Positions 47,833 through 60,280 of a stretch of 64,000 nucleotides of DNA are shown here, in pieces (position 1 is the first letter of the stretch; each line of letters begins with the position of its first letter). Origin of the DNA: Engraulis encrasicolus (taxonomy: Eukaryota; Chordata; Actinopteri; Clupeiformes; Engraulidae). The position numbers and the translations under genes were made by a program. The stretch covers positions 16,104,240 through 16,168,239 of the forward strand of contig NC_085878.1 in NCBI RefSeq assembly GCF_034702125.1, read 5' to 3'. Below the pieces are notes generated by a model, which did not search any database, had not been told where the DNA came from, and saw only the letters and a list, made by a program, of their open reading frames with translations.

Positions 47833-48089
47833 AACATCTGGTTTACATAAAACCTCAAAACAGGCTAAGAGCTGAGGAGAGGGTATTAGAGGTAATTTAC
47901 TTATTTAGAGGAAAAAAAGCTTCAATCACAGAAGCTGTGATTGTAAATGGATACAGGGCTTATCATGGCCTCTATCGCGGCTCCTAAGGGGGGGAGGCGG
48001 TTGTGGTGGGGGGTGTACAGAGCTCCACAGGGATACTGTATGCAGTGTTAGCCCCCCACCCCACCGTCGCCAATATTGTGTGTCAGTGT

Positions 48090-48240
48090 TGTTGTTTTGA
48101 CAGAAATTGCATTAGGGGGAACCTATTAACCTTTTTTTCCCCTTTTTTGTCAGGGCAATTATGGCACGGTCAACCAAATGAAGTGGCGATTTAGCATGTC
48201 AGCTTCGTTTTGTTCCCCGGCGCGCCGTGCACAAAACAGG
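48090..48240. other. Complex block with acceptor-like tract
   Basis: A strong CTTTTTTTCC...TTTTTTGTCAG tract precedes GGCAATTATGGCACGGTC. The sequence texture suggests a conserved element or exon start, but I see no downstream donor that closes an exon. Confidence 0.25.
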
Positions 48241-48574
48241 GCAGCCTGGCCCCCGCAGCTTCCTGGCTGAGGAGCAGACCTCCGTGTCGCCTCGCCTCGA
48301 CTTGCCGGTGGTGGGAGAGTTAGTGGGAGCAGAGAGAGACAGAGAGAGAATGTTTTTTGTTGGGGTTTTTTTCTTCTTCATCGTGCGGGTGGGTTGGGAG
48401 AGAGGGAGGGTGGGGTTGAGAGCCAAAGCTTGGGGCTTCTCTTTGGCGTTCTGATGATGACACTGGTGCAATAAAACGATGATTATTTTCCCAACTATTT
48501 TCAAAGTGCGTCACACCGTGCCTGGTGCAGATGGAAATAAAACAGAGCAAGGAGAGAGAGAGTGTGTGTGGTGG

Positions 48575-48681
<107 letters not shown>

Positions 48682-48779
48682 ACACTGTTTTGTGCTGCTT
48701 TGCCAACATGTGTGTGTGTGTGTGTATTTTGCATGCTTGTGTGTGTTAACATTGCCTGAGTTACGGGCCAGTGTTTTAA

Positions 48780-50350
48780 CCTGGCTTTACCTCAGTAACA
48801 TATGAAGCTTGCTATTTTTCATTTTTTGGAGGAGCTTGCAGGTGGTTTGCATTGGGAAAGTGATCTTATCTGTTGTGGTCAGTCCCACTGCTGTGCAGAG
48901 GCTTCTCTGCAGCTTCTGGAAGCCTGCTAGCCATTTCTACAAATGATACCACGCAGAGGAATTTTCATGTCAACTACCGTTTGTTTTTCAAATAGTTTTT
49001 TTTTTTTTAAATGTTTAATGTTTTGTCAGATGTGTGGGACAATGAAATACTAGAAATGAATTTGGTCAAAGAATGTGTTACTGTGATACTAAGACCATGT
49101 ACTTAATATGGTGCACTGTATAGTTAATGTAGTATAGATCTTGGAATTTAGTGAGGATAATTCAATTTAGGCAGAGCTTTCCAAAGAGCAAAATTAATCC
49201 AGGCTTTCCATAAATATAATTTGGTTTACATGTGCAGTGTGCAATGTGAACAGCACAATCACTCGCAGTTGAAGTTCCCTAATACAGAAAGAGATACTGT
49301 GTTTATAAGCATTTGTCAACATTGTGTCATTGCTGTTGTGTTTTTGTGTATTTATCTATGCTTTATCTGATCATAATCTTTCTAGTGAAGATCGACTTTC
49401 ATTATTTTACATTGCCATTTAACTGTTCTTTTTTTTTCATTACTCTTCAGGACTTTCATTTAGGGTTAAATGTAATATATTTTTTTGTTATACGTAGTTA
49501 TAGTTAGTGTGTCATCGTTAACTTAAACGTTTTGAACAAGCAATGTTTTTAATTTGAGCCCACACATTCATATTCTAATATAATCAGTCTGAATTGTAAT
49601 TTATTTGTTATTTTATATTTTAAGATTTTTTACTCTAACATATCCATAAAATTACAATTATAGGCTGAGTCATCAAACTAGATTTTAAAATCTTTTCAAA
49701 GTCCTTCTAATCTTCAACTTTAGGCATTTTGAAGTGATATCATTGCCACTGTTGCTGTTACATATAGGCTATGGTACTTTTCTTTTTTATGGACTATCTC
49801 AGAACTATTTGCCCTGATTGCTGAGTGTGAGAAGTCATGTTTGTATTTTACACAGACATGTGTACGTTGGATTAAAAATGAACACTGGAAATTCTTTAAG
49901 AATAATCACAAGATGTCAAAACTGTTCAATTCACGTGCCAGTTCTGTTTTATATTGTTATTTGAACCAGGTAGGCTTTTATTCAGAATTGTAAAAATGCT
50001 GCTTATATTGTTACTTTTGTAATGCCATCCAGTATGTCATATTTATTTTGACAGTTTATGGAATTTACAAACATTATTTTTTAATATAGATTTGAATTTA
50101 TATAATACAATCAAATGTATAATTTTTTAACCAAGTGTATCATGTTTTTATCATATTCCTGTTAAACGGCACTATTAATGTGCATCATGCGTTTACAGTG
50201 TTAGATATTTAAAATGATACCTGGTTGTTAGACCGGTTGCTAATAAGGGTCATATATCCCAGCAAATTCTAGAGTATCATCCACAGAACATGAAAGAGTG
50301 AAGAAGCAAAAAGGGCAGGGAAGGAGGGAGTCTGCTTGTAACATTGCCAA
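48780..50350. other. AT-rich unassigned stretch
   Basis: About 1.5 kb of AT-rich, non-tandem sequence with T runs. I see no exon, RNA gene or element end. Confidence 0.5.
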
Positions 50351-50539
50351 TGATTGTCATGCTGCGCCCTACTCTAGTGGCCCCTAGTGGCCATACCTGG
50401 GAAGAGCAGCTCCCTTCTCATCCCCATTCCCCAATTCCCCCTGCTCTCTGCCAGTGAGCCCAGGAGAGCTTCTCCCACACTCCCGTGTCATCCCTGGAGA
50501 GCATCAGCCATGAGCCAAGCACAGCCTCATCCAGCCCCT

Positions 50540-50590
50540 CTCCTCCTCTTCCTCCTCTTCCTCCTCCTCCTCCTCCTCCTCCACCTCTCA
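50540..50590. repeat. (CTCCTC)n pyrimidine repeat
   Basis: CCTCCTCTTCCTCCTCC, triplet-like CTC repeats. Confidence 0.85.
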
Positions 50591-51046
50591 TAGCATCATC
50601 AAGGAGCTGGCGTCACCTGACCCCCTCCTGAGTCTTCCAAGAGATTGACGCAAACAATGGAGTGCAAACTAGTCACTACCACACCATTGCGTCCTCGATA
50701 ACACCAGCAACCCACTCTCTAACAGTCTTTGCTGCTGAGGCCAGCACCGACTGATCATCCCCAAAAAATCACCTAACACTCTCTCATCTCTCCCCCATGT
50801 ATCTCCACGGAAGTACGCAGGTGGTGAGTCCCATGACGGGGGCCCTCCTGGGGGATTCCTGGAAGTGGTGCATCGCCACGTGTGCGTGTTTAAACAACGC
50901 TGACAAGGGGCATGGCTGACACATCTCAGTCGCTGTCAGCCAGTAGTGTTGGTTTATATATTGTCAAGTGGTTTTGCTGTTATGAACTAACGTGGCCGCA
51001 TACAATGGCAATAAAGAGAAGTGGTAAGACCTGTCTTTGTGGTTTT

Positions 51047-51048
<2 letters not shown>

Positions 51049-51129
<81 letters not shown>

Positions 51130-51150
51130 GTGTGTATGTGTGTGGTACAC
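51049..51150. repeat. (GT)n microsatellite
   Basis: A pure GT core of about 75 bases with a GC and an AT step at the end. Confidence 0.97.
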
Positions 51151-51326
51151 AATACATTTTTGTGTGGTGGTTGACGTAGTACGTGGTACGTAAATCTGGC
51201 ATGATGACGATGCAACATACTCTGAAAATGCTCCAAAACAACTGTGAGCTCGCCGCCACACCATGACGCTGCTCATGACCTTTGACACCTGCGGTGACTG
51301 TCCGATAACGCCAATGCATCATGCCA

Positions 51327-51508
51327 TTAAACCCTTAATGCGTGCCGTACCTCATGTGGCACGCTGTTGTAGACATTTAAAGTTAACTACTATAGTACTA
51401 CGTACTACACTGCTATGACAGTGCACAGGGCCTTTAGTAATACACTACAACTTGGTTATTGCCATTCTGGTAACAGCTAATTTATAAAGCCGCGTCTTAA
51501 GGGGTTAA
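51327..51508. mobile_element. TTAA MITE (piggyBac-like), 174 bp
   Basis: TTAA lies on both sides (51327-51330 and 51505-51508). The body begins ACCCTTAATGCGTGCC and ends GCCGCGTCTTAAGGGG, an imperfect inverted pair. TTAA targets with short inverted ends are typical of piggyBac-type elements. Its right two thirds match 10085-10190 inside the provirus. No open frame. Confidence 0.78.
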
Positions 51509-51805
51509 ACCCGAAGCACTCTTCGCTCTCTCTTTCTCTCTGTCTATTTCAGTCTCTCTTGCTCTCTTCCGGTGTCTCATACACTCACCATGACGCAAGC
51601 CTTATCTCCAGTACCATCACGGTATTTGCTGGTGGTTTTTATTGCTGCGTCGGGGCTCACCTTCGTGAGTTGGATTAAGTTGGGAGTGGGAGGTCTGGCC
51701 AGCTTCTCAGCTCCTTGGGGGGCAGAGGGTGGTCCCATCCCTGCTCTCCGAAACACTCACGTACGTACATACACGCACAAATGGATGGATATCACACACA
51801 TACGC

Positions 51806-51808
51806 GCA

Positions 51809-51887
<79 letters not shown>

Positions 51888-51950
51888 CCCAGCCACATGA
51901 ACAGACATGCACACACACAGCACGCACACACACACACACGCCTACTCAGA
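51806..51950. repeat. (CA)n microsatellite
   Basis: About 78 bases of pure CA (51809-51886), then interrupted CA. Confidence 0.97.
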
Positions 51951-52150
51951 CAGCCCAACCCGACCACCGCGACTCACCCCACTGCTCTCCATCCCAGCCC
52001 AACCCAAACTCCAACCTCCCCACCCCCCAGAGTGGCAGTTAGCCCCGGGTGATATATGGTCCACCTCACCTCGGTGGCCCCAGATAAACAGCCTCGTCTG
52101 TCTGGGGCCCACCACCACCGCTGCATGGTACTATAGGATGGTGGATTCTG

Positions 52151-52154
<4 letters not shown>

Positions 52155-52190
<36 letters not shown>
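52155..52190. repeat. (GT)n microsatellite
   Basis: A pure GT array of about 36 bases. Confidence 0.95.
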
Positions 52191-52194
<4 letters not shown>

Positions 52195-52225
52195 GGTAGG
52201 GTAGATGATATGGATTGGGGAGAGG

Positions 52226-52428
52226 GAGATGAGGAGGGGAGTTGGTGGAGAGGGAGATGAGGGGAGGGAGCTGGTGGTGGGGGAGATGAGGGGGGGAGTT
52301 GGTGGAGAGGGAGATGAGGGGAGGGAGCTGGTGGTGGGGGAGATGAGGGGAGGGAGCTGGTGGTGGGGGAGATGAGGGGGGGAGTTGGTGGAGAGGGAGA
52401 TGAGGGGAGGGAGCTGGTGGTGGTGGGG
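52226..52428. repeat. 28/29-bp minisatellite with two unit types
   Basis: Seven units each start GAGATGAGG (52226, 52254, 52283, 52311, 52340, 52369, 52397). Type A contains GGGAGCTGGTGGTGGGG (29 bp) and type B GGGAGTTGGTGGAGAGG (28 bp). The order is B A B A A B A, as expected from unequal exchange of an AB pair. Confidence 0.93.
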
Positions 52429-52589
52429 TCTCTATTTTGCTTAACCTCTTGATTGATGGAGTAGATTGGCTAGGTAATGAGAGGGTCAGGCTAACGTCTC
52501 CTATCTGAGCCTGGCTTAGGCTAATCCCCCCTCCCCACTCCTGCCCTTACCCTGACTACTCACAGCTTATTTTGTGAGTGTGTGTATTG

Positions 52590-52680
52590 TTTTTGTTGTG
52601 TGTGTCTGACTGTGTGTGTGCGTGCATGCGTGTGCGTGTGCGTGTGTGTGTACCCGCGCATGTATGTGTTTGTGTCCGTT
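52590..52680. repeat. Degenerate GT stretch
   Basis: TGTGTGTGCGTGCATGCGTG-type sequence. Confidence 0.8.
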
Positions 52681-52699
52681 GTTGGGTGGGTGGGAGTCT

Positions 52700-53500
52700 G
52701 TCCGTGTGAAGTTTGTGTCCAACACCAATATTCCATGAATTAGTCATTGTAAAACCTCATTCGCTCCATTGTTGCAAAATCGCGGCATTGTTCTGTTTTG
52801 ACCTTTAACGAGTGTCATCCGGCGTCGAAGCATCATACCCCTCAGAGGGCATCACTTTTCTCTGGGTTAGGAAGTCACGAGAATAGGCTGCTCAGACTTA
52901 ATGACTTTATGGAAGATTTTTGCTTTCATGCAGCACTGTACAGTAGGATGTGGATTTGTGAGGATGTCATTTGACTGACTTACCATATGGAAGCCCTTTG
53001 GAGACTGACCTTATGCAAGACTTTCTATTTTGCTGTGATTGGATGAGTGGAAATTAATAGAGATGCTATGAGTCAACAGGATAAGGGGAAGGCAGTGAGG
53101 AGGCTATTGTGTTTGTCAACTAATTGCAGCTGTTTTGGGCCACGATATGAATCACCACAAAAGGCTAAATTACAGAATAGTAGTGCATCATGGGTGTTGC
53201 TAGACAGAATTCATTTTCAGTGATTGGTTGTGTAACTGTTTGCAAATAAATCACTGGGAGCATTAACAGTGTTGCAGACTTCTATCATTTATTTCAGTTA
53301 CTCTATTTTGTCCAGCACCTGTGGCACTGATGTGCGCGCATTCTCCACCTTCCTGTGTAACTGTTTCACACAAATGTTGTTACAGTAATAACAATGCATT
53401 TTTTTCCCCAACAATCTCCAAGTTATTTAAGGACACTATATAGTAAGACAAGACAAAGACAGCCATAAAACACATCATGTAGGGACACTGTACTCTTCAA
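52700..53500. other. Unassigned sequence
   Basis: Mixed to AT-rich, with nothing recognised. Confidence 0.4.
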
Positions 53501-53509
53501 AATAATTTA

Positions 53510-53660
53510 GTTCAGTTCAGTTATTTCAGGTATGGTTTATTTGACGAGGGACAAATACACATCATGTAGGCTGTACAGCGTCCCAACAGAAAGGCATCAT
53601 AGCATTTGTAGCCATAGGCTAATGTCCAATGCCTGTCCCTAGAAGGGCTTTTACAGTAGA
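53510..53660. repeat. Probable dispersed repeat fragment
   Basis: The stretch with GGTTTATTTGACGAGGGAC and CAATGCCTGTCCCTAG looks like an interspersed fish repeat. I cannot name the family or its ends; the call rests on general familiarity. Confidence 0.3.
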
Positions 53661-53944
53661 ATATAAAACAATATTCATTTTTGAAGGAGGCAAGAGGAGG
53701 GAGAGTGGAGCTCAGGTCTCTGAGCTTGTGCTGTGATGCCGGGGCGACTGGAAGCAGATGCAGCTGTGGAGTGGACGTGGCGTGGGGGAGTCCTCCTCAC
53801 ATCTGCCCTCGCCAAATGTCAGAGTGACTTTACTGGGGCTAAGATACGACGCTGGCCTCCTCCAGCCCTTCCTCATCTTCAACCTCCTCCTCCTCATATC
53901 CTCCTATCTATACTCTTTTCTCCTCCCTGGACTCTAGTTTCTGT

Positions 53945-54078
53945 AGATGTCCCCTCTCTGTCTGTCCTCTCTCTCTCGTTCCTGTTCTCTCTCTCTCTCT
54001 GTCTCTCTCTCTCGCTCTCTCTCTCCCCCTTTCTCTCTTTCTCTCTCTCGCTCGCTCGCTCTCTCTCTCTTCCTCTCT
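53945..54078. repeat. (CT)n and (CTCG)n pyrimidine array
   Basis: CT interrupted by GT, CG and CC steps, including CTCGCTCGCTCGCTC. Confidence 0.93.
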
Positions 54079-54179
54079 TGTGTGTCAGAAACACTAGAAA
54101 GACTATTCCCATTGCGCTCAAACCACCAGAATTCTTGTGTGGCCCTTTTTTTTGTTAGTTTCATGATGATGTTTCCCTT

Positions 54180-54470
54180 TTCCAGCTAAAACCGCCGTGT
54201 GTGTCATCGTCACAGAAATAGGTCTGTGTTTATTTCACCAGATCCCCGCGAAAACTGTTTGTTTTTAAAGATGTTCACTTCGCAACCATCTCTCCTGAAA
54301 AGCCAGGCCTTTTATATCACAGGGGCGACCGCACAACACCAGGTACAGCGTTTTCTCCACTCAGGGCGCCCTGCCGCAAGTTTTGCATCACGTACAGTCC
54401 CACCATGCTTTTTAATATCGATGAGGTGGGGTATTTTTCCAGCTTGTGTTATTTAGGCTGTGCTCAGCTC
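54180..54470. other. Complex block, possible conserved element
   Basis: Non-repetitive, balanced sequence between a CT array and an AT-rich region. No exon was found. Confidence 0.25.
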
Positions 54471-54689
54471 CGGTGTGTGTGAGTTGGGTGGTTGTGGTGG
54501 TCGGAGGGCAGAGGCACCAGGCCCTGGGTGTCCACTCTCCACTCATGCCCAGCCTGCGGCTCCGGGTCCATCTGGGACGTGGCTGGGAGATGAGTGCAGC
54601 TGGACACGTAAAGCTCACCTCACATGGCTTAGATGGGCGACGGGCGTCTAAAAATAAAGGAGAGTGTTGAATTTAATAGCACCTTCAAA

Positions 54690-55260
54690 CCATCAAAAAA
54701 TATCCTGAGGATTTTTTTTTAATTTTGATGTGTATTCGTTTGTTTTTTTATCCTGTTCTCAAACACAGTAGGCCTATATAGTAACAAAAAAAGATAAAAT
54801 AAAAAATGTGAATAGCTTTATGTGTGATATATGTCTTTTATTTACATGTAGCAATAATATAAAGCTACACTGTGGGGTTGAAATGTGAACATTGTTTTAA
54901 TTCTTTTTTTTCTAAAATAATGTATTTTCCTTCCTAGTGTAATAATCCTCTCGTCCTCCAAAATTTGAAAGCCAGATTTTTTTGTGGTTTTCTTTCATTA
55001 TTTAATCCCCTCAGCATGGTAATGCAATTGTTTCATGGAAAGTTCAGCAGTGTATTGAATTGAAAATGTCAGTGCCAGTGCCGAGGACGAGGTCCTGTGG
55101 GGTTTGAGCTATGAGCTGTGCTCTATTCCATTGGGAAGGATTCCCCCTGCTGGTCAAATGTAACACCATGGACTGTCACCATCTAAAGTAGAATAGCAGA
55201 CACATACTGTACATAGAAGTCATATAAAAGACAACTGTGCTCACGCCAAGGTGTTGGATT
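54690..55260. other. AT-rich unassigned sequence
   Basis: T runs and A runs, with no element ends. Confidence 0.45.
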
Positions 55261-55284
55261 TGCATTACAATATTATGGTAGAAT

Positions 55285-55425
55285 ATGATGGAATAGAATA
55301 GAATGGGACTGCATTTCATCAAATAGAATGCCATTTATTGTCAGTAGCATATATAAGATGTGAACTTTGTACACATTGAAAGAGATTGAAACACAATGAG
55401 ATTGAGGATGGTGTCTTCAATACTC
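55285..55425. repeat. Dispersed repeat with AATAG pentamers
   Basis: GGAATAGAATAGAATGGG leads into GAATGCCATTTATTGTCA and then a GAAACACAATGAGATTGAGG tail. This arrangement resembles the 3' part of a common teleost interspersed repeat; the family name is not certain. A TAATC pentamer run sits nearby at 55442-55458. Confidence 0.4.
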
Positions 55426-55590
55426 ATCAGAATGAGCAGTATCTAATCTAATCTAATCTTTATAATCCTTATTTTCAAAATAGGTTTGTACAATATTTCT
55501 GTACATATGACATGCAGTACACATATACTCTATACATACTCTACCATCCTTCACAAATTCCAATCTTTAAACTGTCTCAATCTATATATG

Positions 55591-56419
55591 CTGCCCTACA
55601 AAGGCAAAAGACCTTAACATCAATTTTGGTCAAAATTGAGTTAATGTCATTTTTGGGGTATTTCAGACCACCTTTATCATGTGAATAAATATTGAGAGCA
55701 AATTTGATTGTTTTTAATGTCAAAATAAAGAAAATAGGAAGTTAAGGTAGTTTGCCTTGGTACGGCTCCTTATTTTTCGCCCATGATTCAAAGGCAGAGA
55801 ACCTTAACTTCCAACTGCCATTTCATAAATATAGCCTTTTATTCAATTTTGATTATATTTTCTTCAATTTCAAAGTATGTTGTGTATTTATTCATGATAT
55901 ATTAGTCTTTCTACACAGTAATTTGTCTGCCAGGCTGTTTATCTGAACAATTTTTAGATATAATGAAATGCAATGTAATTCAATGCAATGTAAACACATT
56001 CCCACCATATCCTAATCTAACTAAATAGGACATCTAAATGTCATCTATGTAATTTAAAACAGACATTATGACCAGACCTTGCTTATAGTTTCTTATATAA
56101 ATGTATAATTAAAGTTAAAATGAAAAAAGGGGGGGAAATATGGCAGTTACTGCCTTTTGGCTCAGCATGACTCCTCACTGTTGGCCCATGATACAAAGGC
56201 AGAATACCTTAACTGCCAAATAACGGTCAAAATTCACATTTTTATTAAATATTTTTTGCTATACATATATATCTCCTTTATAGTAACCAACTGTCAAATT
56301 TTGGGAGCTATAACTATTGTACTTTTATCTGGACAGAGGATAACAAAACAGAAACTTTGAAGCCACTTTTCTCAGTTTCACACTCTGGTGAGTTAAGGTT
56401 CTTTGCCTTTGTAGGGCAG
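55591..56419. mobile_element. 829-bp DNA transposon with iterated motifs
   Basis: The left end CTGCCCTACAAAGGCAAAAG and the right end read in reverse share CTGCCCTACAAAGGCAAA and then A-CCTTAAC, giving an inverted repeat of about 28 bp. The 4-mer TATG lies just outside each end. The motif AAAGGCAGA-ACCTTAACT recurs inside near 55789 and 56195, and inverted near 55738, each next to a GCCCATGAT-CAAAGGC-like block in the forward copies. No transposase is encoded. The repeated motifs may be transposase sites or traces of nested insertion. Superfamily not assigned. Confidence 0.78.
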
Positions 56420-56522
56420 TATGGATGTCCTACTTCAGCCTTAAACTGTGTCTCGCTGCCTTCTCTGACCAGAGTGCTTCACTTGTAAATAGTGACAGTG
56501 TGACAGAGCTGTGGCAGCAACA

Positions 56523-56555
56523 GCTATCTCTCTGTCTCTCTGCATCTCTGTCTGC

Positions 56556-56616
<61 letters not shown>

Positions 56617-56630
56617 CCCTCTCGCTGTTG
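56523..56630. repeat. (CT)n microsatellite
   Basis: A pure CT core at 56564-56610 within interrupted CT. Confidence 0.95.
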
Positions 56631-56788
56631 AGTGTGCCTAATAAATCATCTGTGACCCTGGGCCAACTCCACTGCCCACCGGGGTTAAGCTAACATGGAG
56701 GCGGAGGAGAAGGGCCAGCATAAACTCCGCTTTGTCTCCTCGCCGTGACGGGATGCCAAAGCCAGTGCCAGAGAGCACACACCACCGT

Positions 56789-56789
<1 letters not shown>

Positions 56790-56875
<86 letters not shown>

Positions 56876-56915
56876 GAAGGGGGGTAAGTGTAGAGAAAGA
56901 AGAGGAGAGAGAGAC
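56790..56915. repeat. (GA)n microsatellite
   Basis: About 72 bases of pure GA followed by interrupted GA and a G run. Confidence 0.97.
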
Positions 56916-57290
56916 TCTTTGTTTTAGTCCCCCTATAGCAAAGGGGGGAAGAACGTATCCATCACCCTCATGACGACAGTGTCTTCATCCGTTCGTCACT
57001 CAGCGCCATGCCTTGGGTGACTGTGTTTATTTGCATGTTATGCATCTGAGAAAGAGAGAGAGGGAGACTGGTGTTTATATATGTGTTTGTGGAAAGCTCA
57101 TCACACATCAGCAGTTGACTTTCACTAGCAAATCAGTGATGATTTGAAAATGGGTGAGCTAAGCTTGCATTTTCACAGGAGTTAAATCCATCAGGTCGCA
57201 TATAATCTACGCTCTTTTAAAGCTGGACACTCGTCAGCTTTTGGTGGCTCTTTAACCACATTTCTGCCTTTTTACATATCTCTTACTTTT
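56916..57290. other. Unassigned sequence
   Basis: Mixed sequence, with nothing recognised. Confidence 0.4.
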
Positions 57291-57473
57291 TCCTTTCTGT
57301 CTTTCTTTCTTTCTCTCTTTCTTTCTTTTTTCCTTCATTCTCTCTCTTGCTTTATATCTCCCCCTCTCTACTTCAAACTCAAGTCCCTTTTTGTCTTTGC
57401 TTCTGTCTTTCTTGCTTTCTGTATCGTTTTCTGTCTCTATCTCTTTCTCTCTCTGTCTCTCTCTCTCGCTTTT

Positions 57474-57525
<52 letters not shown>

Positions 57526-57557
57526 GCTCGCTCTCTATCTCGCTCTCTCTCTCTCTA

Positions 57558-57620
<63 letters not shown>
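57291..57620. repeat. Long pyrimidine tract with (CT)n cores
   Basis: About 330 bases almost purely C and T, with pure CT at 57475-57522 and 57567-57616 and CTCGCTCT and CTATCTCG interruptions. Confidence 0.96.
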
Positions 57621-57623
<3 letters not shown>

Positions 57624-57734
57624 CCCTGCCCTCCAATCCCTGTTATATTGGTCCATCCTCTGGGTGGGTAGTGGAGTGGAGTGCTGGTCCTTGAGACATC
57701 GCAGCTCCCCTGCCAGGGCTAAACATAGTGTGGC

Positions 57735-57785
57735 GGCCGGGCCCTGGCTCCCTGGCTCCCTGGCTCCCCGGCTCCCCGGCTCAGG
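57735..57785. repeat. (GGCTCCCT)n short tandem
   Basis: Five or six copies of GGCTCCCT or GGCTCCCC. Confidence 0.88.
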
Positions 57786-57891
57786 CCCAGGCCCTGTGAC
57801 TGGCCTTCATCTATCTTCCTGCGACAGCATTGTAATCAGAGGGAGTGATGCGTGGCCAAACTGACTCAGCTGGACAGCCGCCAGCACTCAA

Positions 57892-58015
<124 letters not shown>

Positions 58016-58106
58016 CTGTGTGTTTGTGTGCACATCTTTTTTTCTTTATCACTCTTTATATATGGATGTGTGTGCATGCTTACAATATACAGTATACGCA
58101 GAATAC

Positions 58107-58114
58107 ACACACGC

Positions 58115-58170
<56 letters not shown>
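58107..58170. repeat. (CA)n microsatellite
   Basis: About 60 bases of CA with two GC steps at the start. Confidence 0.96.
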
Positions 58171-58559
58171 CTCACATTTTGTATGTGCAGTAATTATACA
58201 TCCCGACACACACACGCCTACAACGCGCCACAGATACCGCTATCTTCATTATGTGTGAGGTGTCATGTCAAGCTGTCCTCCATCCCCGCTAGGTGAGATA
58301 TGGGGCAAAGCTGTGTGCCGTAAACTCTCAAGCCGCACACGTGTGTGTATCATCCACACAGCCAGGCCTGTCAGAACCATCTCTACAGTGTGCTTTTTAT
58401 GAGGTGCCTTGCTCTCTGGAACCGCCTGCTCGTGAAATCATGAGGTGGTAAAAAGCGGCGAAAAACAAATCTGGTGTTTACACTGCGAGTGGCACTTGCG
58501 TAAAGCTAGCGTGAGTTAGCGACACGACACGCGGGGGCTGGCCTTTCCATGACACGAGG

Positions 58560-58870
58560 AGCATCCAGGCTCTCCTTCCCTACTCCTCCACTACCTCCTC
58601 TTTCTCCACCTCTCACACACTATCTCCTCTTCCTCCACCTTTTATCCTCCACCTCCTCCTCCACTACCTCGTCATCTTTTTCCTCGTCTTATTTTCCACT
58701 ACCTCCTCCTCTTCCTCTTTCTCTTCCTTCTCCTATCCTCCAGTCCACCTCCTCCTCTTCCTCCAATCTTCTACCTCTTCCTCCACTGCCTCCTCTTTTT
58801 CCTCCAGTCTTATCCTCCTTCACCTTTTCCTCCCTCGCTCCTCCTATCCTCAACCTCCTCCTCACAGGCT
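58560..58870. repeat. CTCCTC-type pyrimidine tract
   Basis: About 300 bases of CCTCCTC, CTTCCTCC and CCACTACC variants, a degenerate pyrimidine-rich array. Protein-like readings are Pro-Ser-Leu runs without domain content. Confidence 0.85.
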
Positions 58871-59079
58871 CCTCAAACAGCAGCCGAGGAGGGTCAGATC
58901 CACGGCGATTGTCTGCCGAGGAGGTCGCATGTTGTCTTAATCACACATCTGCATCACATCCCCCTCTAATGCTTCCTATGAGCGTCAAACAGCATCTCCA
59001 TGCAGTGGAGGGGGAAAAAAAGAAAGAAAGGAGGCCGTTTCAAAGCAATTTCCTGCCAGGGAGCAGACTGTGGGGATGA

Positions 59080-59340
59080 CGTTGATGCCAGCGTGTGATA
59101 GGTGCTCACATGGGGCCCACATAGTAGATCATCGCACATGAATTTATGGTTCTGCCCCATTTGTCCGTACTCCGTATGGTAATTGGAATGGAATTACCAA
59201 GATAGTCATTATGTTGTTTACACTGGCTCATACGGCATGATTTCCAAGATCGACTTTTCATTTTTCCCCTCCCTTTTTATGTAATTACATTTTTAATGTG
59301 ACGTGAACATCCCTAGTCTCCAAGAAATAAATATTCCTTG
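59080..59340. other. Complex block with paired TAATT palindrome
   Basis: GGTAATT (59178-59184) and AATTACC (59192-59198) are inverted around GGAATGG. TAATTACATTTTTAAT follows near 59282. Non-repetitive sequence suggests regulatory DNA; conservation is not shown. Confidence 0.35.
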
Positions 59341-59542
59341 CACAGCAGGCCTATTCCATCTTCTCTACATCTGCACTTACTGATGATAAACTAGAGTGCA
59401 TGTCATTTAACCTGGGCCAATTAAATATGCATGTTCAGATTACTGTACAAGAGAAATTAATTTCAAGATATGTGGCCAGAGGATCACTGCAATGGACTGG
59501 AATAGAATGAACTGAACACACCACACATTCATTTGACTTGGA

Positions 59543-59727
59543 CACTGTAAAACATTGCAGCCAGGTAGCATAAAAAGTAAGTTGCCCTGTTGCCATAAGT
59601 TAACTCAACTTGAGAAAACCTGGAGTTGAGTTAAGTCTCGAGATGAGTTAGCTTACAAATTTAAGGCAGCAAGTCACCTTACCTTTTTACCCTTAACTCG
59701 TTAACTGGCTTGTAATGTTTTACAGTG
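59543..59727. mobile_element. MITE, 185 bp, CACTGTAAAAC ends
   Basis: The left end CACTGTAAAACATTGCA is inverted at the right as TGTAATGTTTTACAGTG. Inside, AGTTAACTCAACTTGAG and GAGTTGAGTTAAGTCTC give a second inversion. No target duplication could be fixed. Confidence 0.7.
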
Positions 59728-60280
59728 TAGGCCTGCTTGTTCAAATTACAGCTGCACAGAAATTAATATGTGGTATGACTATTATTTTAAAGCCGGAATT
59801 GACACCCATAATAATTTGAGATAAACTTGATTGACACCTATTTTCGCTCTGCTTTCTTTCACAGTTGGGCTCATCCACTTCAAGGAACAAACATGGAATG
59901 AGTTATGCATTATTGTGCTCCTGTTAAAGGTATACTTTATGTGTCGCCGAGCTAAGTATGAATGGCTGCTGCGGTGCAGTCATGTGGCAGGAGGCTTCTA
60001 TTAATACATGTATGCATCCGTGTGGCCATTAGTCTTTAGCGTAGCGCGAGGCCCCCCGAAGCTGGTTAACTAACGCGTGCGACATCCTCACGTGGGCGAA
60101 ACACGGCAGGGTGGGGTCTGAGAGCCTAGCTATCCTTCTTCCTACTCACGCAAAAAATAGGAATCTTGCCGTGCAGGAACAGGAAGTCTACTACCCCCCA
60201 CACCCCCACACCCTCGCCCCCACTCCATTTTCTTCCCTGTCTGCTCCATCCATCATGAGGGACAGCCAGGACACCACCCC

